From UBA668 sp963720695 (lineage in GTDB: Bacteria > Actinomycetota > Acidimicrobiia > Acidimicrobiales > Ilumatobacteraceae): DNA of 64,000 bases. Of this stretch, positions 45,151 to 53,704 are shown piece by piece. The notes under the pieces are model-generated. The model saw only the letters and a list, made by a program, of their open reading frames with translations. It ran no database searches and was not told the DNA's origin. Position 1 is the stretch's first letter. Each line of letters begins with the position of its first letter. The stretch lies in the NCBI GenBank assembly GCA_963720695.1, contig CAVRGG010000001.1, forward strand, positions 930,001 through 994,000, read 5' to 3'. A program made the position numbers and the translations under genes.

Positions 45151-46005
45151 CGCGGGCGAGGAGCGACTCGATCGCGGGCAGGTGGGGGAGCGACGGGACG
45201 GCGCCGGACTGCGTGGTGCTCAACGCCCCTGCGGCGGCGGCGAAACGCAACGCGTCGGAAATCTCGTCGCCCGCGGCCAACCGTGCGCACAGCGCCCCGC
45301 AGAAGCAGTCACCGGCGCCGGTCGTGTCGACGGTGTGGACTGCGAACGACTCGATGTGGGTGACCCCGTCGGCGGTGTGCAGCTCCGCACCGCGACTGCC
45401 GAGGGTGACCACGACGGCCTTGGCGCCGAGGGCCAGCAGATGGTCGGCACCGCCCAGCAGTTCGACTTCGTGCTCGTTCGGGACGACCACGTCGCACCAT
45501 CGCAGCAACGACTCGTCCAGCACCTGCGCGGGGGCCGGGTTGAGCACCGTCGTCGCGCCGGCCTCGCGACCGCTGCGCATCGCGGCCTCGACCGTGGCGA
45601 TCGGAACCTCCAGCTGGGAAAGCACGACTCGGGCGGCGGGGATGTCCGGAGCCACGACCGACATGTTGGCGCCGGACACGACGATGATCAGGTTCTCTCC
45701 ACTCGACGACACGCCGATCAGCGCCCGACCGGTCGGCGCGTCGAGGACGTCCACGAGGCTTGAGTCGACGCCGTCCGCCCGCATCACCGCCAGCAACGAT
45801 GCACCCGCGGCATCGGAGCCGACCGCGCCGACGAACGCGACCGAGGCCCCGGCCCTCGCAGCGGCGATCGCCTGGTTGAGGCCCTTTCCGCCGGCGTGCT
45901 CCGCATACCCGGTGCCCATCACGGTCTCGCCCGCCGGGGGAGCCGTTCCACCGTGGCCACCAGATCGAGGTTGGCGCTCCCGACGACGCACACGTCGACG
46001 GTCAT
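45137..46005 (-). CDS. Ribokinase/PfkB-family sugar kinase (one base missing at 45936-45940)
   Basis: The protein starts MTVDVCVVGSANLDLVATVERLP, then PAGETVMGTGYAEHAGGKGLNQAIAAARAGA. The ATP/anion hole is DTTGAGDCFCGALCARLAAGD, with the catalytic Asp. The frames join if a run of five G at 45936-45940 should contain six. This is the only frame break in the window needing a missing base. The repaired length is 289 residues. The sugar specificity is open: ribokinase, deoxyribokinase and related PfkB enzymes share these motifs. It follows the hydratase after a two-base gap. Confidence 0.85.
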
Positions 46006-46007
46006 CG

Positions 46008-46817
46008 TCACGCCTCGGGGCGGAACACTGCAGGGCGCTTGCCGAGGAACGCGGCGACGGCCTCCTTGTGCTCCGGACTGGTCCAGCACTCACTGAGCAT
46101 CTGCATCTCGCGTTGCTGGATCACGTGGAGGTCGGACTCGACGATGTTCTCCGTGAGCAGCTGCTTGGTCATCCGCAGCTGCAGGTCGGGATTCGCCGCA
46201 TAGCTCGCCGCGGTGGCCATCGCCCGGTCGAGCAGTTCGTCGGGCTCGGCCAACTGATCGGCAAGGCCGATGTCGTGCGCTTCGCTGCCGCTGATCAGAC
46301 GGCCACTCAGGAACAGATCGCTCGCCCTGCCGAAGCCGACCCGCGCGGCGAGCAGGCGCGTGCTCGCCAGCTCCGGCACGAGTCCCATCTTGATGAAGCC
46401 CATGCCGAACTTGGCCGCCGTGCTCGCGATGATCTGGTCGGCGGGAAGACACATGGTGACGCCGATGCCGACGGCGGCACCGTTGACGGCGCAGACGATC
46501 GGCTTGCTCTGTCGCAGGAACGTCACCCAGTCGAGGCCGCGAGGCATCCCACCGACGCCACCCGCGGTGTCATTGCCGGGATCGTGACCGGAGATGCGCG
46601 TCTGGAACGTCGCCTCCATGTCGGCCCCGGCGCAGAACCCGCGCCCGGCGCCGGTCATCACGATGGCACCGATCGAAGGCGTGTCGTTGGCGGCGAGGAT
46701 CGCGTGCTGCTGCTCCTCCGCCATGCGCGGCGTCCAGGCGTTCAGCCGGTCAGGGCGGTCGAGCGTGATGACCGCGATCGGTCCTTCGTGGGAGACGGTG
46801 ATCTGCGTGTAGTCCAC
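46008..46817 (-). CDS. Enoyl-CoA hydratase/isomerase family protein (second copy)
   Basis: At 269 residues it has VITLDRPDRLNAW, GFCAGADMEATF with the oxyanion-hole pattern, and NGAAVGIGVTMCLPADQIIAS. The catalytic glutamate is in KMGLVPELAST. It differs from the copy at 41.5 kb in its middle loop and tail (GKRPAVFRPEA). Which acyl-CoA it uses is not known. GTG 46817 is chosen from the family start VDYTQITVSHEGPIAVITL. It precedes the kinase gene and follows the phosphotransferase-like gene on the same strand. Confidence 0.86.
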   Translation of the reverse strand: MDYTQITVSHEGPIAVITLDRPDRLNAWTPRMAEEQQHAILAANDTPSIGAIVMTGAGRGFCAGADMEATFQTRISGHDPGNDTAGGVGGMPRGLDWVTFLRQSKPIVCAVNGAAVGIGVTMCLPADQIIASTAAKFGMGFIKMGLVPELASTRLLAARVGFGRASDLFLSGRLISGSEAHDIGLADQLAEPDELLDRAMATAASYAANPDLQLRMTKQLLTENIVESDLHVIQQREMQMLSECWTSPEHKEAVAAFLGKRPAVFRPEA

Positions 46818-46821
46818 GCCG

Positions 46822-47886
46822 TCATCGTGGCACGGCGCGGGCGAGCTCGGCGAGTGGCGACACGTCGAGCCTGTCGAGGCCGGGAAGGTACGAACGAACG
46901 GCATCGTGGCGGAACTGCCGGCACAGATCGGCGCGGAAGAAGCGCGCGCCTTCCCGGACGACGTAGTTCAGGATGAAGAACCGGTACACCTCCGGCAGGA
47001 ACATCACTTGCTCCTCGGACATCGGGAAGACAGCGCGGTAGGCGCGCAGCAATTCGAGGAACGTCGGCTCGATCAGGGTGTGCGGACCGTAGGTGAACCT
47101 GGTGCGGTCGCCCGTCTTGCTCGACACGCGCGACAGGAAGTAGAAGTCGAGCAGTCGGGGCTCGATGCGGAACCAGTCGTAGTCCCACCTGCTGAACAGA
47201 CGGAACGACCCGTCCGCAGCGGTGTCGACAGAGAAGTTGCCGAGGTTCCAGTCGATCAGCACCGGGATCTTCGCCCACTCGTCGTACCCGACTTCGATGA
47301 GCCGCTCCAGGAACCGATGAGTGTGCTTCCACAGCACGCCGATGGCCTCGGGAGGAAGTTCGAAGTTGCGCGGGGCGAAGGGGCTCTCCAGCAGGTCGAG
47401 CAGGTTGATCGCATCGCTCTTGATGGTCTTGGAGCCCGCCGGGATCTTCGGCGCGATGTCGGTGCATGCGAGGTGGAACTCGGCGATCTCCCTGCCGAGA
47501 TTGCGAACCTGGTCGACCGTGAGAATCCGAGGGAGCGCGTCGCGTCGCGGCACGTCGTCGTAGAAGACGGCCCACATCTGCTGGTCGTACCAGGTGAACA
47601 GCCGACCGTCCCGCCGCCACACGTCGGCGAGCATCCCTTGGAAGCGGGTGCCATGGAGCAACGCGGCACACCGGCTGAGCCGATCGTGGTCCTCGTAGAA
47701 CAAGAAGTAGGACCCGTACGAGGAGACCTTGCCGATCAGCGTCGAGCCGTCGTCGAGGTGCAGTCGGTACACCCGATTGGTGGACACGTTGGCGCTCACC
47801 TCGTCGACGTGCGCGATCACGCGAGGATCTCCGTAGGACGTCCAGGCGGCCGCAATGGCAGCGCGGTGGGTCAACGACTCGGTCAC
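46822..47886 (-). CDS. Aminoglycoside-phosphotransferase-like kinase-fold protein
   Basis: Length 354. The N-terminal lobe has YRLHLDDGSTLIGKVSSYGS with the ATP-lysine. The C-lobe shows HLACTDIAP, then VLIDWNLGNFSVDT, in the position of the catalytic HGDLHPGN motif. The usual His and first Asp are replaced (LIDWNLGN), and RWDYDWFRIEPRLLDFYFLS occupies the metal-binding DWE region. It might be a divergent or inactive kinase. TACGAT (47899-47894 minus) is seven bases before GTG 47886. Function and substrate are unknown. Confidence 0.68.
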   Translation of the reverse strand: MTESLTHRAAIAAAWTSYGDPRVIAHVDEVSANVSTNRVYRLHLDDGSTLIGKVSSYGSYFLFYEDHDRLSRCAALLHGTRFQGMLADVWRRDGRLFTWYDQQMWAVFYDDVPRRDALPRILTVDQVRNLGREIAEFHLACTDIAPKIPAGSKTIKSDAINLLDLLESPFAPRNFELPPEAIGVLWKHTHRFLERLIEVGYDEWAKIPVLIDWNLGNFSVDTAADGSFRLFSRWDYDWFRIEPRLLDFYFLSRVSSKTGDRTRFTYGPHTLIEPTFLELLRAYRAVFPMSEEQVMFLPEVYRFFILNYVVREGARFFRADLCRQFRHDAVRSYLPGLDRLDVSPLAELARAVPR

Positions 47887-47929
47887 GCCGGGGATCGTAT
47901 GCGCCGCGGCCTGGCTACGCTCCACCTTC

Positions 47930-49069
47930 GTGGACCCAGCGGCGATCGATCTCGCAGAGCTCGATGCCCACCATCACGAGGTGGTCGCGGCGCTCCGGTC
48001 CCAACATCCTGTGGCATGGGTGCCGGCCCTCGGCGGGTGGCTGGTGACCAGCCGGGACGACGCGGTCGCAGTGATGCGCGATCCGGCCGCCTACACCGTC
48101 GACGATCCGCGCTTCAGCACGGCCCAGGTCGTCGGAGAGAGCATGCTCTCCCTCGACGGCGACGAACACCAACGACACCGCGCCCCGTTCGCCGACCCGT
48201 TGCGGCCTGCGGAGACGACGGCCCGGTACCGCGAGCACGTCGACACGATCGCGCGGGACCTCGTCAGCTCGCTTCGGTCGCGCGGTGCGGCCGAACTACG
48301 CCGTGACCTCGCCGGGCCGTTGGCGGTCGCCGTGTCGTCGATGGTCCTCGGCCTCGACGAAATGAGCAGCAGCGAACTGCTGGAGGTGTACGACTGCATC
48401 GTCGCCGCAGTCAATGGGGTCTCACGAGGTGACGCCGTGAGCGAAGCCGGTCGGGAGGCCTTCGAGCGCCTGGCAGGACACGTGCGCAGCGCGTCGCAGC
48501 GGCCCGGCACGCTCATCGCCGACGTCGCCGGCTCGCTGACTGCCGAGGAGGTCGTGTCGAACTCGGCGGTGTTCCTCTTCGGCGGCATCGAGACGAGCGA
48601 GGGGATGACGACCAACGTGCTCCATCACCTGCTCGCCGAACCGGCGCAGTGGGCAGCGGTCGTGGCCGATCGATCGCTCGTCGACGCCGCCGTCGAGGAA
48701 TCACTTCGGCTGGAGCCGGCCGCTGCCCGAGTGGACCGATACGCCACGCGCGACGTCGTCCTCGCCGGCGCCGAAATTCGTCGCGGCGACCTCGTGATCG
48801 TGTCGCTCGCCGGCGCCAACAGGGACCCGGCAGCGTTCACGGACCCCGATCGATTCGATCTCGCCCGCTCGTCAGCTCGCACCCACGTCGCGTTCGCACA
48901 CGGGCCGCATGCCTGCATCGCCGCCCAGCTGGCGCGTCTGCAGACACGCGCGGCCGTCCATGCGGTGATCGACCTGCTCCCGGACGTGGAGCTGGTGGGG
49001 GAGGTCACCGTCGCCGGTGTCATCTTCCGCAAGCCCGTGGAGCTGCGGGTGACCTGGCGGGCGACCTGA
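47930..49069 (+). CDS. Cytochrome P450
   Basis: Length 379, short for a class I bacterial P450. The heme segment FAHGPHACIAAQLARLQTR keeps the FxxGxHxC order. EESLRLEPAA is the ExxR motif. The I-helix reads FGGIETSEGM, so the usual acid-alcohol pair is shifted. The redox partner is not adjacent; the ferredoxin at 19.6 kb is far away. TACGCT at 47916-47921 lies eight bases before the GTG, and divergent leaderless promoters separate it from the kinase-like gene. An earlier start is rejected because it adds only non-conserved residues. Confidence 0.87.
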   Translation: MDPAAIDLAELDAHHHEVVAALRSQHPVAWVPALGGWLVTSRDDAVAVMRDPAAYTVDDPRFSTAQVVGESMLSLDGDEHQRHRAPFADPLRPAETTARYREHVDTIARDLVSSLRSRGAAELRRDLAGPLAVAVSSMVLGLDEMSSSELLEVYDCIVAAVNGVSRGDAVSEAGREAFERLAGHVRSASQRPGTLIADVAGSLTAEEVVSNSAVFLFGGIETSEGMTTNVLHHLLAEPAQWAAVVADRSLVDAAVEESLRLEPAAARVDRYATRDVVLAGAEIRRGDLVIVSLAGANRDPAAFTDPDRFDLARSSARTHVAFAHGPHACIAAQLARLQTRAAVHAVIDLLPDVELVGEVTVAGVIFRKPVELRVTWRAT

Positions 49070-49085
49070 CGAGCGGGTGGGGTGA

Positions 49086-49391
49086 CTAGCCGACGTTGCG
49101 GGCGCGCACGCCGATCGGGGCGATGAGGCGGAACCCGGCGGCATGCCGCTCGTCCTCGCTCTCGCCACCCCAGTATCCGTACTCGTGATTCGTCCGTGCG
49201 AACTCGCGACACGTGGTGCCGACGGTGCAGGAACCGCACACTGCCTTGGCGGTGGACTCGCGGCGATCACGAGCCTGCGGCCGCTCGGCGGGCGGTGGGA
49301 AGAACAGGTGTGTCAGGCCCTTACAGGCTGCGGAATTCATCCACCGGTCATCAGTGAACGAGCGATGGAAAAAGACGTCGACCGCTGCCAT
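49086..49391 (-). CDS. WhiB-family iron-sulfur transcription factor
   Basis: This 101-residue protein has four conserved cysteines: Cys23 (SAAC), then Cys52, Cys55 and Cys61 in VCGSCTVGTTC. The turn YGYWGG follows, with the downstream basic tail. WhiB proteins are monomeric Fe-S regulators confined to actinobacteria and work with sigma factors. Which branch (WhiB1-7) is not clear. ATG 49391 has GGGGG about ten bases before it. A perfect 19-bp palindrome lies 30-48 bases upstream. Confidence 0.92.
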   Translation of the reverse strand: MAAVDVFFHRSFTDDRWMNSAACKGLTHLFFPPPAERPQARDRRESTAKAVCGSCTVGTTCREFARTNHEYGYWGGESEDERHAAGFRLIAPIGVRARNVG

Positions 49392-49420
49392 GGAACCCCC
49401 TGTCCGTCAGGCCTGCGAAA

Positions 49421-49439
49421 TACTTGCTGTCAGCAAGTA
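49421..49439. promoter_or_regulatory. Perfect 19-bp palindrome upstream of whiB
   Basis: TACTTGCTG (49421-49429), one central T, CAGCAAGTA (49431-49439). The two arms are exact reverse complements. It begins 30 bases before the WhiB start codon and probably overlaps its promoter, so it looks like an operator for a dimeric regulator. I do not recognise the protein. Confidence 0.7.
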
Positions 49440-49505
49440 CCTCCTCACTTTACGCCATGATCGGCCCGCTGTCGAGAGCCTCCGATCAGGATCTTTTCAA
49501 GATGT

Positions 49506-50585
49506 TCACACGCGACCGGCGAGCAGATGGCGAACGCCCGCGGCGAACCGCTCGACGTCGTCGACGGTCGTGTCCCACGCCGTCATCCAGCGAACCTGGC
49601 TGCGCGAGACGTCCCAGTCCCAGAAGAAGCACCACTCGCGCAGCGGCTCGATCACCGCCGCCGGCAGGCAGGGGAACAGGCTGTTGACGACGGGCGGCGC
49701 GTCGAACGTGACACCAGGGATGTCGGCGGTCAGCTCGTACAGCCGGGTCGCCATCGAGTTGGAGTGCTGCGCAAGCCGGATCCACAGGTCGTCGGCCAGG
49801 AGGGCGTTCAGCTGGGCGGCGACGAAGCGCATCTTCGACGGCAGCTGGGTGACCTGCTTGCGGACGTACTTGGCCCGCGCCGCGAGCGCCGGATCGAGGT
49901 AGATCACTGCCTCGGCACCCATCGCTCCCGCCTTGGTGCCACCGAAGCTCACCACGTCGACGCCTGCGTCGACGGTGAAGGATCGAAGCGCTGCCACGGT
50001 GCCACCGAGCGCCGCGGTCGCGTTGGCCAGCCGCGCTCCGTCGAGATGGACACGCATGCCCATCCGGTGGGCCGTCTCGCACAACGCCGCGATCTCGTCG
50101 GCCGTGTAGAGCGTGCCCAGCTCGGTGCTCTGGGTGATGCTCACCACGCCCGGCTGCGCATGGTGCTCGACCCCCTGCAGGTGATGCAACGACTCGAGTT
50201 GCTCGGGGACGAGCTTGGCGGCAGGGGAGGGGAGGGCGAGCAGCTTGGCGCCCAGCACCCGCTCGGGGGCACCCGCCTCATCGACCGCGATGTGTGCCCA
50301 GTCCGTGCACACCACGCACTCCGCCGACTGGATCATCGTCGCCAGCGCCATGACGTTCGATCCGGTGCCGTTCCAGACGAGGAACGACTCGGTGGTCGGC
50401 CCGAACAGGTCGCGGCATCGCGCGTGGGTCTCCTCGGTCCACCGGTCGCTGCCGTAGGCGAGGGCATGCCCTTCGTTGGCGGCGATGAGCGCCTCGACCA
50501 CGAGCGGGTGGGCGCCCGCCGCGTTGTCACTGGCGAAAGAGGTCGCCGGCGCGGTTGGCATCGGGGAGAGCGGTGAATTCGACAT
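49506..50585 (-). CDS. Low-specificity L-threonine aldolase family
   Basis: This 359-residue PLP enzyme of fold type I cleaves threonine and other beta-hydroxy amino acids to glycine and an aldehyde. NGTGSNVMAL binds the phosphate, MRVHLDGARLANA is the Asp loop, and the Schiff-base lysine is in VSFGGTKAGAMGAEAV. The fit is good to the beta-eliminating lyase/threonine aldolase family. ATG 50585 is used; MPTAPATSFASDN at 50561 is the alternative. It lies two genes from a 2-oxoglutarate oxygenase. Confidence 0.87.
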   Translation of the reverse strand: MSNSPLSPMPTAPATSFASDNAAGAHPLVVEALIAANEGHALAYGSDRWTEETHARCRDLFGPTTESFLVWNGTGSNVMALATMIQSAECVVCTDWAHIAVDEAGAPERVLGAKLLALPSPAAKLVPEQLESLHHLQGVEHHAQPGVVSITQSTELGTLYTADEIAALCETAHRMGMRVHLDGARLANATAALGGTVAALRSFTVDAGVDVVSFGGTKAGAMGAEAVIYLDPALAARAKYVRKQVTQLPSKMRFVAAQLNALLADDLWIRLAQHSNSMATRLYELTADIPGVTFDAPPVVNSLFPCLPAAVIEPLREWCFFWDWDVSRSQVRWMTAWDTTVDDVERFAAGVRHLLAGRV

Positions 50586-50620
50586 CGCCGACCATTCTGC
50601 CCGGCGTACTGTGCGACGCC

Positions 50621-51346
50621 ATGAGCCTCGATCATCTCTCGTTGCTGGCCGCCGATGTGGAGGCGTTCGCGGTGGCCGTGGAATTGGGTCCGGCGAACGC
50701 GCCGATCGCCGGGTGCCCGGGGTGGGACCTGGCCGCGCTCGGTCAGCATCTCGGCGACATCCACCGGTGGGTGATCGGCGCTCTCGTCACCGGAGGACCG
50801 CCCCCACCCCACGACGATCCGGCGCCCGACGGCCTCTCGGCCCGAGCGCAGTGGGTACGCACCGGAGGGGCCAGGATGATCGAGATGCTCGCCGCGATCG
50901 ACCCCGACGCGCCGACCTGGCATCCCTTCCCGGTCGAGCCGAAGGTCGCCGGCCTGTGGCGTCGTCGTCAGGCGCAGGAGGCATCCGTGCACCGATGGGA
51001 CGCCGAGCGCGCCGCTGGCGGCTCGCCCACGATCGAGGCATCCTTCGCCGCCGACGGCGTCGACGAGTACTGGACCGTGATGCTGCCGCGCATGCTGGTG
51101 CGCGAACGGCGGACGTCGCCCACGAGCACCCTCGCGGTGGAAGTCACCGACGCCGGACAGCGATGGGTGGTCGACGGCTCGCACGGGTCGCCGACCCTGC
51201 TCGCTTCGGATCATCCTGCGGACGCGACCCTTCGGGGGCCTGCCGTCGCGATGTTGCTGCGGCTGTGGGGCCGCCCGACGGACGACGTCATCGTGGACGG
51301 TGACCGATCGATCGTGGACGACTGGCTCGCGCTGGGCGGAGCCTGA
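50621..51346 (+). CDS. Maleylpyruvate-isomerase (MDMPI/DinB-like) family protein
   Basis: Length 241. The N-terminal four-helix domain has LLAADVEAFAVAV, VPGWDL-like CPGWDLAALGQHLGDIHRW, and QAQEASVHRWDAERAAG, where His residues bind metal in mycothiol-dependent isomerases. The C-terminal domain follows TLAVEVTDAGQRWVV. Members are used for thiol-dependent isomerisation or detoxification in actinobacteria. The substrate is unknown. TACTGT is eight bases before the ATG. Confidence 0.8.
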   Translation: MSLDHLSLLAADVEAFAVAVELGPANAPIAGCPGWDLAALGQHLGDIHRWVIGALVTGGPPPPHDDPAPDGLSARAQWVRTGGARMIEMLAAIDPDAPTWHPFPVEPKVAGLWRRRQAQEASVHRWDAERAAGGSPTIEASFAADGVDEYWTVMLPRMLVRERRTSPTSTLAVEVTDAGQRWVVDGSHGSPTLLASDHPADATLRGPAVAMLLRLWGRPTDDVIVDGDRSIVDDWLALGGA

Positions 51347-51352
51347 GGTCGT

Positions 51353-52324
51353 TCAGGCGCCGAAGCGGGTGACGATCACTCGCCCGTCGCGCTCGCCTGC
51401 GCTGGCGGCGAGATCGGTGACGACCATCGAGCGCTGGATCCACCGGTCGTGGCCGTCCCATCGAGGCTCATAAGGGGACCGGCCGTGAACGGCGACGTGG
51501 TTGTCGACGACGAGCAGGTCGCCCGCACGAAGCGCGAGGCCGGCGTGGTGCGACTCCACCACGGCGGAGAGCTCGCGCAGGGCGTCGTCTGCTTCGGGAT
51601 CGGTACCCACCATGAGGTCGGCGTCGAACACCATCGACGGTCGATGACGCTCGCCACTCAGCACCGGCATCGCCGGGCCGAGCACGTTCTCGCGCCCGTG
51701 CAGGTAGCTCTCGTCCACGGCCGTACGAAAGCGCGGTTGGAACAACGTGTCCACCACCCGCCACGGCAACAGCGGCAGCACCTCGAACACGGACGACAGC
51801 GTGGTGATCGCGCTGGGGTCACCCCGGAGGCAGAGCAGGAGCAGGTACCGGGGACGGTGCGGGTGGAACGCGGCCTCGGTGTGGAACATCAGTTGCACTT
51901 TGGAGGAGGTGCTGACCTGACGGTGCGCGTTGTCCTTGGTGGGAACGAGGTTCTGCACGAGGTCGCCGCCGTGCTCGGGCAGGTATCCGATCGGCTGTCC
52001 CAGGCGACGGGCAGCGGTGAGGAGCACGAACTCGCTCGTGAGATCCTTCGTCGTCGAGGAGGTGGGGGAGTCGGGGGTCGCCGGCAGGTCCCCGACGGGG
52101 AGCCCGCGCAGCACCATGGCCCCGGACTGCGGTGCGGCATCGGCGAAGTCCACGAGCGCGTCGTGGACGACCGCCGGCATCAGCCGGGCGGCGTGGCCGG
52201 CGGCTCGAACGAAGGCCTCGCGGTCGAACGCGTCTCGGCCGAACGGCGACGGCGCGACGGTGAGGGTCGGCCAGGCAGGTGACTCGATGACGGCGGGCAT
52301 CGCGTGCTCGGTCAGGGTGGTCAT
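51353..52324 (-). CDS. 2-Oxoglutarate/Fe(II) oxygenase, L-asparagine/arginine hydroxylase (AsnO/VioC) type
   Basis: The protein is 323 residues. The facial triad is His148-x-Glu150 in LMFHTEAAFHPHRPRYLLLLC, with a distal His in VVDNHVAVHGRSPY. The downstream Arg in RWIQRSMVV would bind 2-oxoglutarate. The spacing and flanking residues are those of the clavaminate-synthase-like free amino acid beta-hydroxylases. The real substrate is open. A strong ribosome site (AAGGAGT) lies before ATG 52324. It faces the RpiR regulator, with an inverted repeat in between. Confidence 0.8.
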   Translation of the reverse strand: MTTLTEHAMPAVIESPAWPTLTVAPSPFGRDAFDREAFVRAAGHAARLMPAVVHDALVDFADAAPQSGAMVLRGLPVGDLPATPDSPTSSTTKDLTSEFVLLTAARRLGQPIGYLPEHGGDLVQNLVPTKDNAHRQVSTSSKVQLMFHTEAAFHPHRPRYLLLLCLRGDPSAITTLSSVFEVLPLLPWRVVDTLFQPRFRTAVDESYLHGRENVLGPAMPVLSGERHRPSMVFDADLMVGTDPEADDALRELSAVVESHHAGLALRAGDLLVVDNHVAVHGRSPYEPRWDGHDRWIQRSMVVTDLAASAGERDGRVIVTRFGA

Positions 52325-52355
52325 GTGCTGGGACTCCTTCGCTCGGTCGGGTGAG

Positions 52356-52371
52356 TGGAACGTGAATTCCA
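52356..52371. promoter_or_regulatory. Inverted repeat between oxygenase and RpiR genes
   Basis: TGGAA-CGTGAA-TTCCA (5+6+5 bases) is perfect, and a further TGGAA half-site stands at 52386-52390. It lies in the 107-base divergent region, so it may be the site of the RpiR protein encoded next to it. Confidence 0.5.
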
Positions 52372-52431
52372 ATCCTATCTCGAAATGGAATATCCGGTCC
52401 GCCGATCGCAGGAGCAGTACGATCGCCGCTC

Positions 52432-53283
52432 GTGGAAGTCGACGAGCGCATCGGGAAGGCGAGTGCCTCCCTCACCCCGGCCGAGCGGCGCGTGGCCGAG
52501 ATCGTGCTCTCGCAGCCACAACTGGTGGCGTTCGGGACGGTCGCGGAGCTGGCGGAGGCGGCCGCGTCGGGTGCGGCGACGGTGGTGCGCCTGGCCTCCA
52601 AGCTCGGTTACGACGGCTTCACCGAGCTGCAGTCCTCGGTCCAGCATGCGTTGGCCCTCCAGCTCCGGCCCGCCGCCGAACGGATCCGCGAGCCGGCCGC
52701 CAACGACGCGATCGGGCGGCACCTCGACCTCGAGCTCGACAACGTCGCCAGCACGCTGCGGGCGCTCGACGAGGTCGCCCTCGCCGATGTGGTGGGTCAC
52801 CTGTCCGAGCCCGCAGCGCGGGTCTTCGTGCTGTCCGGCGACGCCTCCGTCGGTGTGGCGACCCAGTTGGTCGGCGACCTGGCGGCACTCCGTGACGGCG
52901 TGCAACTCGTCGACGGCAACGACATCGCCGTCCGTCGCACCGTGGCGCTGATCAAGGACACCGACGTGCTCGTGATGATCGACCTGCGGCGGTACGACCG
53001 CTGGGTGGTGGACGCCGCGCGGGACGCGCAGGGTCGCGGCGCCTGGTGCGTCGCGATCACCGACAGCCTGCTCTCGCCGCTGGCCGCCATGGCGCATCGC
53101 ACGTTCACCGTGGCAGCAGCGGGCGGGGGACCCTTCGACAGCCACGTCGGCACGCTGGCGCTCACCAACGTGATCGCGGCCGGCCGTCGCCGATCGACTG
53201 CGCAGCGGGGCGACCGAGCGTCTCGATCGGGCCGAGGCAGCGTGGCGAACAGGGAACGCGCTCACGGACCGTTGATCATCTAG
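52432..53283 (+). CDS. RpiR/MurR-family regulator (HTH plus SIS domain)
   Basis: Length 283. The N-terminal helix-turn-helix runs from ASLTPAERRVAEIVLSQPQL to GAATVVRLASKLGYDGFTEL. The SIS sugar-isomerase-type domain (about 110-245) has ARVFVLSGDASVGVATQLVG and related strands, usually binding a sugar phosphate. The ligand here is unknown; a non-sugar effector cannot be excluded given the amino acid oxygenase next door. TACGAT lies eight bases before GTG 52432. The C-terminal 40 residues are low complexity. Confidence 0.85.
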   Translation: MEVDERIGKASASLTPAERRVAEIVLSQPQLVAFGTVAELAEAAASGAATVVRLASKLGYDGFTELQSSVQHALALQLRPAAERIREPAANDAIGRHLDLELDNVASTLRALDEVALADVVGHLSEPAARVFVLSGDASVGVATQLVGDLAALRDGVQLVDGNDIAVRRTVALIKDTDVLVMIDLRRYDRWVVDAARDAQGRGAWCVAITDSLLSPLAAMAHRTFTVAAAGGGPFDSHVGTLALTNVIAAGRRRSTAQRGDRASRSGRGSVANRERAHGPLII

Positions 53284-53292
53284 CATTTCGTC

Positions 53293-53673
53293 ATGACGAA
53301 AAGGTCGGATGAGGGCCAGGAGCAGCGATCGCGGTGCCAGTGGTGCCGACGGGTCCTTCCGGACCAGCGGATCGGCCGGCCCCGGAAGTTCTGCTCGCAG
53401 TCGTGTCGTCAATGGCACTGGGTGGGCCGCCAGCGAGCCGACGAGTTGCAGCTCAACGAGGACGAGCTGATCGTCGCCAAGGGCGCCCTCGACGAACTGC
53501 ACGACGAGCTGTACGTGCTGGCCTGCGCGGTGAACGACGCGGAACGGGACCTCGCCGCCGCAGGTCCCAGACCATCGGCACGAGAGCTCATCGAGATCCT
53601 GCACTGGGTGCTCGATGCAGCCCGTCCAATTCGGGATCGTGAACTCACCCCGGACGGGCCGCATCGCCCATAA
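53293..53673 (+). CDS. Small zinc-finger protein, uncharacterised
   Basis: The 126-residue protein has CQWCRRVLPDQRIGRPRKFCSQSCRQWHWV near its N-terminus, a Cys4-type treble-clef-like zinc site, followed by a coiled-coil-like helix (ELIVAKGALDELHDELYVLACAVNDAERDL). Family not recognised; similar small proteins occur in actinobacteria. TAGCAT lies six bases before ATG 53293. It follows the RpiR gene by nine bases. Confidence 0.7.
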   Translation: MTKRSDEGQEQRSRCQWCRRVLPDQRIGRPRKFCSQSCRQWHWVGRQRADELQLNEDELIVAKGALDELHDELYVLACAVNDAERDLAAAGPRPSARELIEILHWVLDAARPIRDRELTPDGPHRP

Positions 53674-53704
53674 TCATCGTTATGTCAGTTCGACCGGTGC
53701 TCGC

